Assembly: GCA_016712885.1 (NCBI GenBank)
Contig: JADJQF010000034.1
Location: forward strand, 80,990 to 144,989
Length of the DNA: 64,000 nucleotides
Direction of reading: 5' to 3'
Source: Candidatus Flexicrinis proximus
GTDB taxonomy: Bacteria; Chloroflexota; Anaerolineae; Aggregatilineales; Phototrophicaceae
The notes under the pieces were generated by a model. It did no database searches, was not told where the DNA came from, and was given only the letters and a program-made list of their open reading frames with translations. This document shows, one piece after another, positions 1-8,287 of this stretch. Made by a program: the position numbers and the translations under genes. The number at the start of each line of letters is the position of its first letter. Positions within the stretch are counted from its first letter, which is position 1.

Positions 1-2
1 TC

Positions 3-518
3 CTCGACATCGCCGACTGCATCTACAGGACGCTTGACGGGGAGCCGTTGTATTTCACCCGCAGTGATGTCTTCGACAAAGTTAATCCGGCTGATCCTGT
101 AATTGCCGTGCCTGAGTCGTTGCGCGCGCTGGTCCGCGAGGCTGGCACCATCTATGCGCCCCTCAGTATTGGCAAGCATGTCGACCACCAGATCGCGCGC
201 GGCTGGGCCGAAGAACTGGCGCGAGATTATCCCGGCAAGACCATCCTCTTCTACACCGATTACCCGTATGCGGAGGTCTCCGGCGCCTGGGAGGAAGGGC
301 TCACGCGCGTGCCCTATATCGGCCTGCTGGCACCCCTCTCGCTCAATGAAGCCGATCTCCGCGCGAAAATCGACTCAATCGCATGTTATAGTTCGCAGAT
401 CAGTTCGTTCTGGTTATCGCTTGAGGACATGGAAGCGCGCATCCGGGCATTCTTCACAAGCAACGGCTCGCACCCGCCTCACGAGCGTTTTTGGGAATAT
501 AAAGGGAAAATGGGATGA
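3..518 (+). CDS. PIG-L family deacetylase (LmbE-like), 5' end outside window
   Basis: The reading frame is open from base 3, so the true start lies upstream and only the C-terminal ~171 residues are seen. The stretch SIGKHVDHQIARG resembles the metal-binding HxDH motif of PIG-L/LmbE N-deacetylases, zinc enzymes that remove acetyl groups from N-acetylglucosamine conjugates (family knowledge). It is followed by a FYTDYPYAE segment typical of the family's C-terminal half. The stop codon overlaps the start of the next gene by four bases (ATGA), so the two are probably co-translated. The substrate cannot be told from this fragment; a role in glycan or glycolipid modification is an inference from the family. 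Confidence 0.7.
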   Translation, partial: LDIADCIYRTLDGEPLYFTRSDVFDKVNPADPVIAVPESLRALVREAGTIYAPLSIGKHVDHQIARGWAEELARDYPGKTILFYTDYPYAEVSGAWEEGLTRVPYIGLLAPLSLNEADLRAKIDSIACYSSQISSFWLSLEDMEARIRAFFTSNGSHPPHERFWEYKGKMG

Positions 519-1384
519 GCGTTGATATTGGGAAAGCCAGAGAGCACCTCACTGCCCTGATTGCCGCGGCTAAGGCTGGCGCAAAAGTCGATGTGGGGCA
601 GTTGGAAGTGCTGGCACGGATGATCGATACCATCGAGATCGACCGTACACGCGCGTCCAGCAACAATGACTTCCGTGCCGTACTAAGTGATACGGCCGAG
701 TTTTGGAAGACAGCGATCCACGAGCTTCGCACCCCGATGACCAGCATTCGCGGCTATTCGGACATGTTGGCAAAACCCGAGATGGGGGGCCAGCTTGCCG
801 AGATGCAGTTGAAGCTGCTCGGCGTGGTTCGCAATAACTCGCGCCGGATGGAGGCTCTTCTGGCCGACTTTAGCGTGCTCAATAAGCTGCGCGCCGGTGT
901 CCTGCAAGTCAAGCCAAAGCTCGACACCGTCAAAAACATCGCGATGATGGTCGAGAAGCGCGTGGAACCGACAGCCACTGAACTCGGCCGCAAGTTCGTT
1001 GCTGAAATCCCGGCCGGTCTCCCGATGATGATGACTGACGGGGAGCACCTGTCGATGGCGGTCGCCAAACTTGTCGAAAACGGGCTGCGCTATACCCCCG
1101 CGGAAAACGGCAAGGTCGAGATGACGGCGCTGACCGAGGGGGCAAACGTGCAGATCATTGTCTCGGACAACGGGATCGGCATGTCCGCCGAAGACATCGC
1201 CAAGTTGGGACGCCCGTTCTTCCGCGCCGACAACGAGACGGTGCGTAGCTATAAGGGGAGCGGGTTGGGTGTACCTATCGCCTACAACCTGGTTGCTGCG
1301 CTTGGTGGCACGGTCAACGTGGACAGCACGCCGGGCAAAGGCACGCGCTGGATCGTCCGGATGCCGTCAATGGGTGTGCGGTAA
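515..1384 (+). CDS. Soluble sensor histidine kinase (HisKA + HATPase_c)
   Basis: A 289-residue protein without membrane segments. The H-box reads IHELRTPM with the phosphoacceptor at about His69, followed by a dimerisation helix pair. The ATPase domain shows the N-box (LVENGLRYTP), the G1 box (VSDNGIGMS) and the G2 box (GSGLGVPIAYNLV), ending in GTRWIVRMP. All catalytic boxes are intact, so autophosphorylation is expected. The N-terminal ~60 residues are helical without a recognised sensory domain, so the input is unknown; it may be controlled by a partner protein. No response regulator is adjacent. It overlaps the PIG-L gene by 4 nt and is followed by repeat copy R1. Confidence 0.88.
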   Translation: MSVDIGKAREHLTALIAAAKAGAKVDVGQLEVLARMIDTIEIDRTRASSNNDFRAVLSDTAEFWKTAIHELRTPMTSIRGYSDMLAKPEMGGQLAEMQLKLLGVVRNNSRRMEALLADFSVLNKLRAGVLQVKPKLDTVKNIAMMVEKRVEPTATELGRKFVAEIPAGLPMMMTDGEHLSMAVAKLVENGLRYTPAENGKVEMTALTEGANVQIIVSDNGIGMSAEDIAKLGRPFFRADNETVRSYKGSGLGVPIAYNLVAALGGTVNVDSTPGKGTRWIVRMPSMGVR

Positions 1385-1391
1385 GCTTTAC

Positions 1392-1522
1392 TTCCTGCAC
1401 CTCGTACTGCGATTGCGTAGCGCTCACTCCGCAAAACCGCAATGAGGGGTCGAGTGCCGCAAATCCCTCGCGGATGTGTGGAGGCACTGCCTCAACACCT
1501 AAGTGCATAACAGTCTTTGGTG
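1392..1522 (+). repeat. Structured intergenic repeat, copy R1
   Basis: Shares with the other copies the opening CCTGCACCTC, the block CCCTCGCGGA.GTGTGGAGGC and the ending GTGCATAACAGTCTTTGG. The first arm (about 1409-1441) is only partly complementary. The arm III stem carries a mismatch (GTGGAGGC against GCCTCAAC), and the terminal stem CACCTAAG/CTTTGGTG pairs at 7 of 8 positions. This copy is degraded compared with R3. Confidence 0.75.
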
Positions 1523-1576
1523 CGTTTATCTGCCACCCAAGGCCGCTCAACCCGCTGGTTTGCCGCTTACGTTTAG

Positions 1577-1606
1577 TTGCGAATCCTTTTTTCTATTGGC
1601 TATACT
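1577..1606 (+). promoter_or_regulatory. Predicted sigma-70-like promoter of the first sugar ABC operon
   Basis: TTGCGA (1577-1582) and TATACT (1601-1606) separated by 18 bases, about 98 bases upstream of the binding-protein start. The surroundings are AT-rich compared with the flanks. Prediction by motif only. Confidence 0.5.
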
Positions 1607-1703
1607 GTAAGTACGAACGAAATGTAACCGCGTGCGGTGCAGCGCATCGGCTCGTCTCGTACGGTCGGTACCCTTCTTACTACAGTCTCTAAGGAGAGAC
1701 AAA

Positions 1704-2984
1704 ATGAAACGCTTTTCACGTTTGTTGATCGTCGCCTCCCTGCTTCTTCTGGTTCTCAGCATCAGCCCGGCGCAGCTTGCGCTCGCGCAGGACGATACCA
1801 TCGTCATCGAAAGCTGGCGTAATGACGACCTGACGATTTGGCAGGATGTGATTATCCCGGCCTTTAACGTGCACTATCCTGACATCAAAGTCGTCTTCTC
1901 CCCGTCGCCCCCGGCTGATTACAACGGCCTTCTCGGCAGCAAACTCGAGGCCGGTACTGCCGGTGACCTGATCACCTGCCGTCCGTTCGACGCCTCGCTC
2001 ACTTTGTTCAATGATGGCTACCTTGCCTCCCTGAACGACCTGCCGGGCATGGAAAACTTCAGCGACGTCGCCAAGAGCGCCTGGATCACCGATGACGGTT
2101 CGGATGCATTCTGTGTCCCAATGGCCTCGGTCATTCACGGCTTCATCTACAATGTCGATATGTTCAATGAACTCGGTCTCACCGAACCGACCACCGAGGC
2201 CGAATTCTATGCGGTGCTGGACGCCTTGACGGCGGCCGGCATTGAACCGCTTGTCCTCGGCACGGCGGATCAGTGGGAAAGCGCGACCGTTGGTTTCCAG
2301 AATATCGGCCCCAACTACTGGCATGGCGAAGAGGGCCGTCTCGGCCTCATCACCGGCACCGAAAAATACAATGCCGGTGGTTTCCTTGCGGCTTTTGAAG
2401 CCCTTTCGAAGTGGTCCCCGTACCTGATCGATGGCTATCAGGCACTGGCGTACCCGGATGCACAGAGCGCCTTCACGCTCGGCCTCGGCGCGATCTATCC
2501 GTCTGGCTCGTGGGAAATCTCTGGCTTCCGCGCAAACTCAGACTTCGAGCTTGGCGCCTTCAAGCCGCCGGTCCCCGAAGGTGCGGAAGAATGCTACATC
2601 AGCGACCACACCGATATTGCGCTCGGTATGAATGCGGCCATCCCTGACGCGAAGCGTGAGAACGCGATGCTATTCCTGGAATGGATGACCACGCCTGAGT
2701 TTGCCGCACTGTATTCCAACCAGCTCCCCGGCTTCTTCAGCCTGTCCAGCCACGAATTCGCCGTGGAAGACGAGCTCGCCAATGAATTCCTGAGCTGGCG
2801 TGGTGAATGCAATTCGACCATTCGCGCCTCCTACCAGATCCTCTCGCGTGGTGAGCCGAACAACGAAACCGATCTGTGGCTGTACAACGCCCAGATGCTC
2901 AACGGTGATTTGACCGCGCAGGAAGCCGCTGACCTCGTTCAGGCTGGCCTCGAAGCGTGGTACGAACCGCAGATGAGCCAGTAA
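1704..2984 (+). CDS. Sugar ABC transporter substrate-binding protein (SBP1)
   Basis: 426 residues from the ATG at 1704, chosen because AAGGAGAG lies 7 bases upstream and the signal peptide begins there. Residues 1-27 form a secretion signal (basic KRFSR, hydrophobic core, cleavage near ALA-QDD). The mature part is a family-1 extracellular solute-binding protein fold: IVIESWRNDD at the N-terminus, and GAIYPSGSWEI and MTTPEFAAL-type stretches in the second lobe. It should capture an oligosaccharide or monosaccharide and deliver it to the two permeases downstream. Absence of a lipobox suggests a soluble or otherwise tethered form. The ligand is unknown; the linked Gfo/Idh/MocA dehydrogenases point to a polyol or sugar acid. 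Confidence 0.88.
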   Translation: MKRFSRLLIVASLLLLVLSISPAQLALAQDDTIVIESWRNDDLTIWQDVIIPAFNVHYPDIKVVFSPSPPADYNGLLGSKLEAGTAGDLITCRPFDASLTLFNDGYLASLNDLPGMENFSDVAKSAWITDDGSDAFCVPMASVIHGFIYNVDMFNELGLTEPTTEAEFYAVLDALTAAGIEPLVLGTADQWESATVGFQNIGPNYWHGEEGRLGLITGTEKYNAGGFLAAFEALSKWSPYLIDGYQALAYPDAQSAFTLGLGAIYPSGSWEISGFRANSDFELGAFKPPVPEGAEECYISDHTDIALGMNAAIPDAKRENAMLFLEWMTTPEFAALYSNQLPGFFSLSSHEFAVEDELANEFLSWRGECNSTIRASYQILSRGEPNNETDLWLYNAQMLNGDLTAQEAADLVQAGLEAWYEPQMSQ

Positions 2985-3002
2985 GTAGTAGCGCTCTCCA
3001 GT

Positions 3003-3062
3003 AAGGCTGTTGGCTCCTGGCGAACGACGGACACCCGTCCGCCGCCGGGAACCAGCAGCCTT
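3003..3062 (+). promoter_or_regulatory. Large hairpin between SBP1 and permease genes
   Basis: The 20-base arms 3003-3022 and 3043-3062 are complementary at 17 of 20 positions (outer AAGGCTG / CAGCCTT), and GACGG/CCGTC inside can form an additional stem. There is no T-run after it, so it looks more like an mRNA-stabilising or partially terminating structure than a full terminator. Confidence 0.65.
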
Positions 3063-3110
3063 CAACCCTGTTGGCGCCCTTCCTCGCGCACCCGTTGAGA
3101 AACTAAAATT

Positions 3111-4100
3111 ATGGCTGGCCGTAAGAAGTTCCCCTTACACTTAGTGGTTTTTATCGCGCCGGCGTTCATCATCTACACGTTGTTTATGATTTATCCGTTG
3201 GTCGACTCGCTGCGGCTGAGCTTTTATGCCCCGGCTGAAGTTGTTGAGGCGGAAGATACGGGCGAGACCCAGACCGCTGCCGAAGCACAGGCTGCCCGTG
3301 TCGCCAGCAGGCGCAACGAAGTTTTCGTGGGCATCGCCAACTATCAGCGGCTCCTGACCGACCCGCTGTGGGCGCCGCGCATTCAGGGCGCGATCAAGAA
3401 TAACTTCGTTTTCTTCGCGATTCACATGCTCGTCCAGAACCCGATTGGCCTAGTGTTGGCGGTGCTGCTGACCTCGCAGGCCGTGCGCTTCAAAGCGATT
3501 TACCGGACCCTGATTTTTCTGCCGACGATCCTCTCGTTTGTACTCGTGGGATTCATCTGGCAGATCATGCTGAACCCGCTCTGGGGGATCTCCAAGGACA
3601 TCCTCACGCTGATCGGTCTCCCACAGTTGTACCAACCGTGGCTTGGCCTTGAGAGTTCGGCGCTGATCACGCAATCGCTGATCTCCGTCTGGCAGTTTGT
3701 CGGGATCCCCATGATGCTGTTTTCCGCCGCCCTGGTCGGCATCAGCGAGGAGTTGGTCGAAGCGGCACGGGTCGACGGGGCGACTGCCTGGGGCATCTTC
3801 TGGCGCATCAAACTGCCGCTGATCATGCCTACGGTCGGCATTGTCGGCGTCCTCACTTTTGTCGGCAATTTCAACGCCTTCGACCTGATCTATACCATTC
3901 AGGGCGGTTTGGCTGGCCCGAATTTTTCCAGCGACCTGCTTGGCACCTTCTTCCACCGCACATTCTTCGGTTTCCAGCTGCAGGCGGGTAATCCGACCAT
4001 GGGCGCGACCATCGCTGGCGTCACCTTCGCCATCATTCTGACCGGCGTTCTGCTGTACTTATTCGGCTATCAGCGGCGCATCACGCGCGTGGAGTATTAG
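3111..4100 (+). CDS. Sugar ABC transporter permease, MalF/UgpA type
   Basis: 329-residue inner-membrane protein with about six transmembrane helices. The cytoplasmic EAA loop is clear (EAARVDGATAWGIFWRIKLP, residues ~220-240), which docks onto the ATPase. Residues ~42-69 form an unusual charged, Glu/Ala-rich insertion (AEVVEAEDTGETQTAAEAQA) right after the first membrane helix, predicted outside the membrane. It is followed two bases later by the second permease. No ATPase gene is nearby, so a shared MsmK/MalK-type ATPase elsewhere probably powers it (common for CUT1 importers). Substrate unknown. Confidence 0.88.
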   Translation: MAGRKKFPLHLVVFIAPAFIIYTLFMIYPLVDSLRLSFYAPAEVVEAEDTGETQTAAEAQAARVASRRNEVFVGIANYQRLLTDPLWAPRIQGAIKNNFVFFAIHMLVQNPIGLVLAVLLTSQAVRFKAIYRTLIFLPTILSFVLVGFIWQIMLNPLWGISKDILTLIGLPQLYQPWLGLESSALITQSLISVWQFVGIPMMLFSAALVGISEELVEAARVDGATAWGIFWRIKLPLIMPTVGIVGVLTFVGNFNAFDLIYTIQGGLAGPNFSSDLLGTFFHRTFFGFQLQAGNPTMGATIAGVTFAIILTGVLLYLFGYQRRITRVEY

Positions 4101-4102
4101 GC

Positions 4103-4942
4103 ATGCTGCGCGGACGAGTCGGACAGACGGGACAGGTTGCACTTGCGCATATGTTCCTCCTGGCATATGCGTTTCTGGCCGTATTTCCGGTCTTCCTGGT
4201 CGTCATCAATTCAGTCAAGGAACGCCGCGCGATCTTCAGGGACCCCTACGCGCTGGCCACCGCCGAGTCGTTTAGCCTCGTCGGCTACGAAACCCTGACC
4301 AAGAACGGCAATTTCCCCAACTACTTCCTGAACAGCGCCGTTGTGGTTTTCGGTTCGCTGTTCCTGATTATGCTGCTGGGCTCGATGTGTGCGTTTGCCC
4401 TCTCCGAGTACAGTTTCAAGGGCAACACCTTCATCGGACTCTACATGTCGATCGGAATTATGATCCCGATCCGCCTCGGTACGGTAAGCTTGCTGCGTCT
4501 GATGGTCGATCTGAAACTGATCAATACACTGTGGGCGCTGATTTTCGTCTATACCGCAACCGGGCTGCCGCTGGCAATCTTCATCCTCTCGTCGTTTATG
4601 CGTGATGTCCCCAGGGACCTCAAGGACGCGGCGCGGGTCGATGGCGCAAGTGAATACCGTGTCTATTGGATGATCCTGCCCCTCGTTCGTCCCGCCCTCG
4701 GCACGGTTGCCGTCTTTAACATGATTCCGTTCTGGAACGATTTGTGGTTCCCTCTGATTCTCGCCCCGTCCGAGGGCGTGAAGACCGTTACGTTGGGTAC
4801 ACAGTCGTTTCTGGGGCAGTTCCTCAATGACTGGAATGCAATTCTCGCGGCGCTTACGCTTTCGATGATTCCAATCATCATCCTGTATGTGATCTTTTCG
4901 CGGCAGTTAGTGCGCGGCCTAACGTCAGGCGCTGTCAAATGA
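4103..4942 (+). CDS. Sugar ABC transporter permease, MalG/UgpE type
   Basis: 279-residue membrane protein of the carbohydrate CUT1 family, partner of the preceding permease. The EAA loop (DLKDAARVDGASEYRVYWMI) lies at about residues 172-192, followed by the LPLVRPALGTVAVFN segment typical of MalG-like subunits. About six membrane helices are visible. Starts 2 nt after the previous stop and overlaps the next gene by 4 nt (ATGA), so it belongs to one transcript with the binding protein and the dehydrogenases. Confidence 0.9.
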   Translation: MLRGRVGQTGQVALAHMFLLAYAFLAVFPVFLVVINSVKERRAIFRDPYALATAESFSLVGYETLTKNGNFPNYFLNSAVVVFGSLFLIMLLGSMCAFALSEYSFKGNTFIGLYMSIGIMIPIRLGTVSLLRLMVDLKLINTLWALIFVYTATGLPLAIFILSSFMRDVPRDLKDAARVDGASEYRVYWMILPLVRPALGTVAVFNMIPFWNDLWFPLILAPSEGVKTVTLGTQSFLGQFLNDWNAILAALTLSMIPIIILYVIFSRQLVRGLTSGAVK

Positions 4943-5943
4943 AAATAGGGTTGATAGGTTCAGGCTTTATGGGCAAGATCCACGCATCAGCGTGGGGCGC
5001 AACACCAGCGCAGTTGGTGGGATTGGTCTCTTCGGATCCGGCCTCTGCTCAGCAGATTGCGGCGCAAACGGGCGCGAAGATCTATGAGTCGCTCGACAGT
5101 TTGATATACGATGTCGATGTGGTCGATATCTGTACGCCGACCGATCTGCACCACGGGATGGTGCTGCAGGCGGCCGCGGCGGGAAAACACATCGTGTGCG
5201 AGAAGCCGTTGGCGCGCTCCAATGCCCAGACTCGCGAGATGATTGCCGCTTGCGATCGTGCCGGCGTCAAGCTGTTAGTCGCGCAAGTTGTCCGGTTCTT
5301 TCCGGAGTACGCCCGTGCCAAGGCGGTCGTGGACAGCGGCGAGATCGGTCGGGTAGGGGTGATACGCCTGACCCGCTGCAGCTTTAAGCCGGCCCGCAAT
5401 GACCCGTCAAGCTGGTTCCATGATCACGCCAGGTCGGGCGGGATGATGTTCGACCTCATGATCCATGACTTCGACTATGCCCGCTGGGTGGGGGGTGATG
5501 TCACCACCGTCTACGCGAAGCACGTCATTGACCGCTTCCCGGACGCTCCCGGCGATTATGCGCTGGCAATCCTGACCCACGCCAGCGGCGCGATGTCGCA
5601 TGTCGAGGGCGGTTGGGCCTATCCCGTGCCGATGTTCCGCACTGCGCTGGAAATCGCCGGCGAACGCGGCCTGATCGAGCATCCGGCGGCCAGCAGCGTC
5701 GCCCTGGGTGTGCATCTGCACGAAACATCCACGTCCGACGCCTCGATTGCCGTCCCGCGCAACCCGGTACTGGAAGACCCATATACGACTCAGATCAAAC
5801 ATTTCTACGATGTCCTGAACGCCACTGTATCTGTGCCCCGGGTGACTGCTCAGGATGGTGCGGCGGCGGTTGAAATCGCGCTGGCGGCCATCGAGTCCGC
5901 GCAAACCGGCCGGCCCGTACATCTGAAAGGCGCACCGCGATGA
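4939..5943 (+). CDS. Gfo/Idh/MocA family NAD(P)-dependent oxidoreductase
   Basis: 334 residues. The N-terminal Rossmann domain starts IGLIGSGFMGKIHAS, a proper GxGxxG nucleotide motif; the CEKPLARS motif (~residue 90) is the family's EKP active-site signature. The C-terminal half is the alpha/beta dimerisation domain with the HDHARSGGMMFDLMIHDFDY segment, whose D and H residues resemble the catalytic pair of inositol- and glucose-type dehydrogenases. It probably oxidises the sugar or polyol brought in by the upstream importer; the exact substrate cannot be read from sequence. Overlaps both neighbours by 4 nt. Confidence 0.88.
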   Translation: MKIGLIGSGFMGKIHASAWGATPAQLVGLVSSDPASAQQIAAQTGAKIYESLDSLIYDVDVVDICTPTDLHHGMVLQAAAAGKHIVCEKPLARSNAQTREMIAACDRAGVKLLVAQVVRFFPEYARAKAVVDSGEIGRVGVIRLTRCSFKPARNDPSSWFHDHARSGGMMFDLMIHDFDYARWVGGDVTTVYAKHVIDRFPDAPGDYALAILTHASGAMSHVEGGWAYPVPMFRTALEIAGERGLIEHPAASSVALGVHLHETSTSDASIAVPRNPVLEDPYTTQIKHFYDVLNATVSVPRVTAQDGAAAVEIALAAIESAQTGRPVHLKGAPR

Positions 5944-6932
5944 AACTCGGTATCCTCAGTTTCGCTCATTTACACGCCGAGTCGTACGTGGGCAGTATTC
6001 GTGGTCTGCCAGGCGTCGAACTGATTGGAATCGCCGACGCAGACCTGGCGCGTGGCCAGAAATACGCGGCGCAGTTCAACACCCGCCTGTTCCCATCGGT
6101 TGAGGCGCTGCTTGGCGAAAAGCCGGATGGGGTCATTGTCTGCGCCGAAAACGCCAATCATCGTGCACTGGTTGAGCTGGCCGCCTCAGCCGGCGTAAAT
6201 GTGTTGTGCGAGAAGCCGCTGGCCACCTCACTTGAAGATGCCAGTGCCATGCTCGATGCCGCTGAACGCGCGGGTGTCAAGCTCATGACAGCCTTCCCGA
6301 TGCGCTTCAATGCTCCTGTGATTGAGACCAAGCGTCTGATCGACAATGGTGCGTTAGGGCAGGTCTACGCGGCCAACACGACCAACCAGGGCGAATGCCC
6401 CAAACATCACCGTGCCTGGTTTGTCGACCGCAAACTGGCCGGCGGGGGCGCGCTTGCCGACCACATCGTCCATGTGACTGATCTGCTCCGCTGGTATCTG
6501 TCCAGCGAGGTCGTCGAGGTCTACGCACAGTCGAATGCGATCCTCTATTCAGGTGAGGTTGAAGTCGAGACCGGTGGGCTGGTCATGCTTACCTTCGCCA
6601 ACGGGGTGTTTGCCACCATCGACTGCAGCTGGAGCAAGCCGCCGTATTACCCGACCTGGGGCGGTCTCACAATGGATTTCATCGGCCAGAACGGCCTGAT
6701 CACCGTCAACGCCTTCAAACAGGTGTTGACGGTCTATTCGCACGACCGGCAGCGCCCTGCCTATGCCTACTGGGGTTCCGACTCGAATCAGGCCATGATC
6801 GCTGAGTTTGTCACGGCAATTCGCGAAGACCGCGCCCCGCATGTCACAGGATACGATGGTTTTAAGGCGGTTGAAGTAGTCATGGCGGCATACGACTCGG
6901 TGGAGTCAGGCCAACCGGTACGCCTTGCCTAG
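5940..6932 (+). CDS. Gfo/Idh/MocA family oxidoreductase, second copy
   Basis: 330 residues, same family as the preceding gene but clearly divergent. The CEKPLATS motif and the DHIVHVTDLLRWY segment are present. The N-terminus reads LGILSFAHLHAESY, so the usual GxGxxG motif is replaced; some family members do have LSFAHxHA here, and this may change cofactor binding. The pair probably performs two successive or alternative oxidation/epimerisation steps on the imported sugar, as seen for other paired Gfo/Idh/MocA enzymes. Last gene of the operon that begins with the binding protein at 1704. Confidence 0.85.
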   Translation: MKLGILSFAHLHAESYVGSIRGLPGVELIGIADADLARGQKYAAQFNTRLFPSVEALLGEKPDGVIVCAENANHRALVELAASAGVNVLCEKPLATSLEDASAMLDAAERAGVKLMTAFPMRFNAPVIETKRLIDNGALGQVYAANTTNQGECPKHHRAWFVDRKLAGGGALADHIVHVTDLLRWYLSSEVVEVYAQSNAILYSGEVEVETGGLVMLTFANGVFATIDCSWSKPPYYPTWGGLTMDFIGQNGLITVNAFKQVLTVYSHDRQRPAYAYWGSDSNQAMIAEFVTAIREDRAPHVTGYDGFKAVEVVMAAYDSVESGQPVRLA

Positions 6933-6983
6933 CGCTGCGAATTGCACTGTGAGGGGCCATAGTAACGCCTCGGAAACCGAGAT

Positions 6984-8111
6984 TTAGGGGATCACACGGG
7001 CGTTAATCATGGTGTTGACCGCTTTGGCCAGCCGCCTGAGCTCTTCTTCCTGGTCGGGCGTGATGTCGTCGATCGTAAGCGTGTCGCGCAATATGTCGCG
7101 CGCTTCTCTGATAGCTTCCTGACCTTGCCGCAGTCTCTTCAACCCCTGACGCATATTGTCGCGCGCCTGCCGCCGCGCCGGATCGTTGTCCAGATGCGGC
7201 GTGTCCCACCCATGCAGCGATGCCGCGTAATACAGCTGGCCGAGGAAATCGCCGACATTCTCGTATTCCATCGACGCGCCGCGCTGGATCACTTCCTGTA
7301 CGGCTGGGCTTAGCGAGGGTTCGACCCCGAAATCGAGCGTCATCACGTCCTTGTAGCGCACTTCGACTTCGGCCATACTGCTCGGCGTCGCGCGCAGCCC
7401 GCCGGTCACTGCCGAGATGCCGGTGAACAACGGATACAGGATGCCGACGCAGAAGTTGTGTATGTCGGTGCGAAACTGCTGGTTATCGTTGGCTGCGCCG
7501 TTCAGCAGGCGCGAGCTGTTAAGATCAATCACCTGCAGGCGCGCGCCGTCCCAGTAGACGTGTTCGAGCTTGTGGTCGAGGTAGACGACTTTATTGCTGT
7601 GCGCCACCTGCATAAACTGCGCGAACTGCATGGCCAGTGCAATGCCTTCTTCCGTTGGCAGACGCCAGCGTGTCCCTGGTTGGTTCGGTTTCATCACATA
7701 CAGCAGGTTATGGGTGCGGGGGAGTTCCTCCAGCGCCAGATAGGGCCGCCAGCCTTGCTCCGAATACCCCTGAGCCGCTGCCGTGAATTCTTTGACTTTC
7801 GTGCCAAACGATGCGATTTCCCCGCCTTCGGGGACTTCATGCGCAGATTCCAGGTAGCCACAGTCCAGCAGTCTGATCACGCTGGGGCTGGCGGACAAAC
7901 GTTGCAGCAGGTCCGCCTCGTTGTAGAAGGCCTTGAACTCCCACTTCATTTCGCCGTCGGCTGTCAGATGCTCCGGACGCATGACCTTGAAGGCAACATT
8001 CTTATGCGACCGGCGATCATAGGCAGATACAACGCGCGCGTAATGGCCTAGCGCAAACGTATCGATCGTATCGGCGATTTTGTAGATCTCAGTCAGTTGT
8101 GTCGTGGTCAT
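6984..8111 (-). CDS. Atypical serine/threonine protein kinase
   Basis: 375 residues from the ATG at 8111 (a TTG two codons upstream is possible). The kinase fold is recognisable: VAFK lysine at ~K42, helix-C glutamate at ~E65 (FYNEADLL), and a catalytic loop YLDHKLEHV (177-185) where the canonical HRDLKPEN is altered but D179 and K181 remain. The metal-binding DFG is replaced by DLN (196-198) and the loop asparagine by histidine. Activity may be weak or non-canonical. The C-terminus (from ~310) is a charged helical stretch with no membrane segment, so the protein is cytosolic. Divergent from a PP2C phosphatase, which suggests a kinase/phosphatase switch. Confidence 0.75.
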   Translation of the reverse strand: MTTTQLTEIYKIADTIDTFALGHYARVVSAYDRRSHKNVAFKVMRPEHLTADGEMKWEFKAFYNEADLLQRLSASPSVIRLLDCGYLESAHEVPEGGEIASFGTKVKEFTAAAQGYSEQGWRPYLALEELPRTHNLLYVMKPNQPGTRWRLPTEEGIALAMQFAQFMQVAHSNKVVYLDHKLEHVYWDGARLQVIDLNSSRLLNGAANDNQQFRTDIHNFCVGILYPLFTGISAVTGGLRATPSSMAEVEVRYKDVMTLDFGVEPSLSPAVQEVIQRGASMEYENVGDFLGQLYYAASLHGWDTPHLDNDPARRQARDNMRQGLKRLRQGQEAIREARDILRDTLTIDDITPDQEEELRRLAKAVNTMINARVIP

Positions 8112-8228
8112 GGGCAAAGTTGGGATAAAATTGGGATAACGCGCATAAGGGTAACACGTTTGGTACCCGTCCGACAGGGGTGTTTCGCCCCGCGTCGGCC
8201 AAGCGCTTATAAGCAGATGTGTAAAACG

Positions 8229-8256
8229 TTGCTAGGATCGAGAGTTGGTATACAAT
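8229..8256 (+). promoter_or_regulatory. Predicted promoter of the PP2C gene
   Basis: TTGCTA (8229-8234) and TACAAT (8251-8256) with a 16-base spacer, 31 bases upstream of the start codon. Motif-based only. Confidence 0.4.
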
Positions 8257-8287
8257 TAGCTGCAGGTTCTGCATAAAGGACGTTGGC

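Larger units (their letters stand above)
1385..1703. other. 319-nt intergenic region: repeat R1 and a promoter
   Basis: This gap holds a degenerate copy of the structured intergenic repeat (1392-1522) and then an AT-rich stretch with a promoter-like pair (1577-1606) before the sugar importer operon. No convincing small gene is seen. Confidence 0.7.

Noticed and set aside
1392..1522. CRISPR array
   Set aside because: The recurring blocks are tens of kilobases apart with no regular spacer structure and no cas genes.
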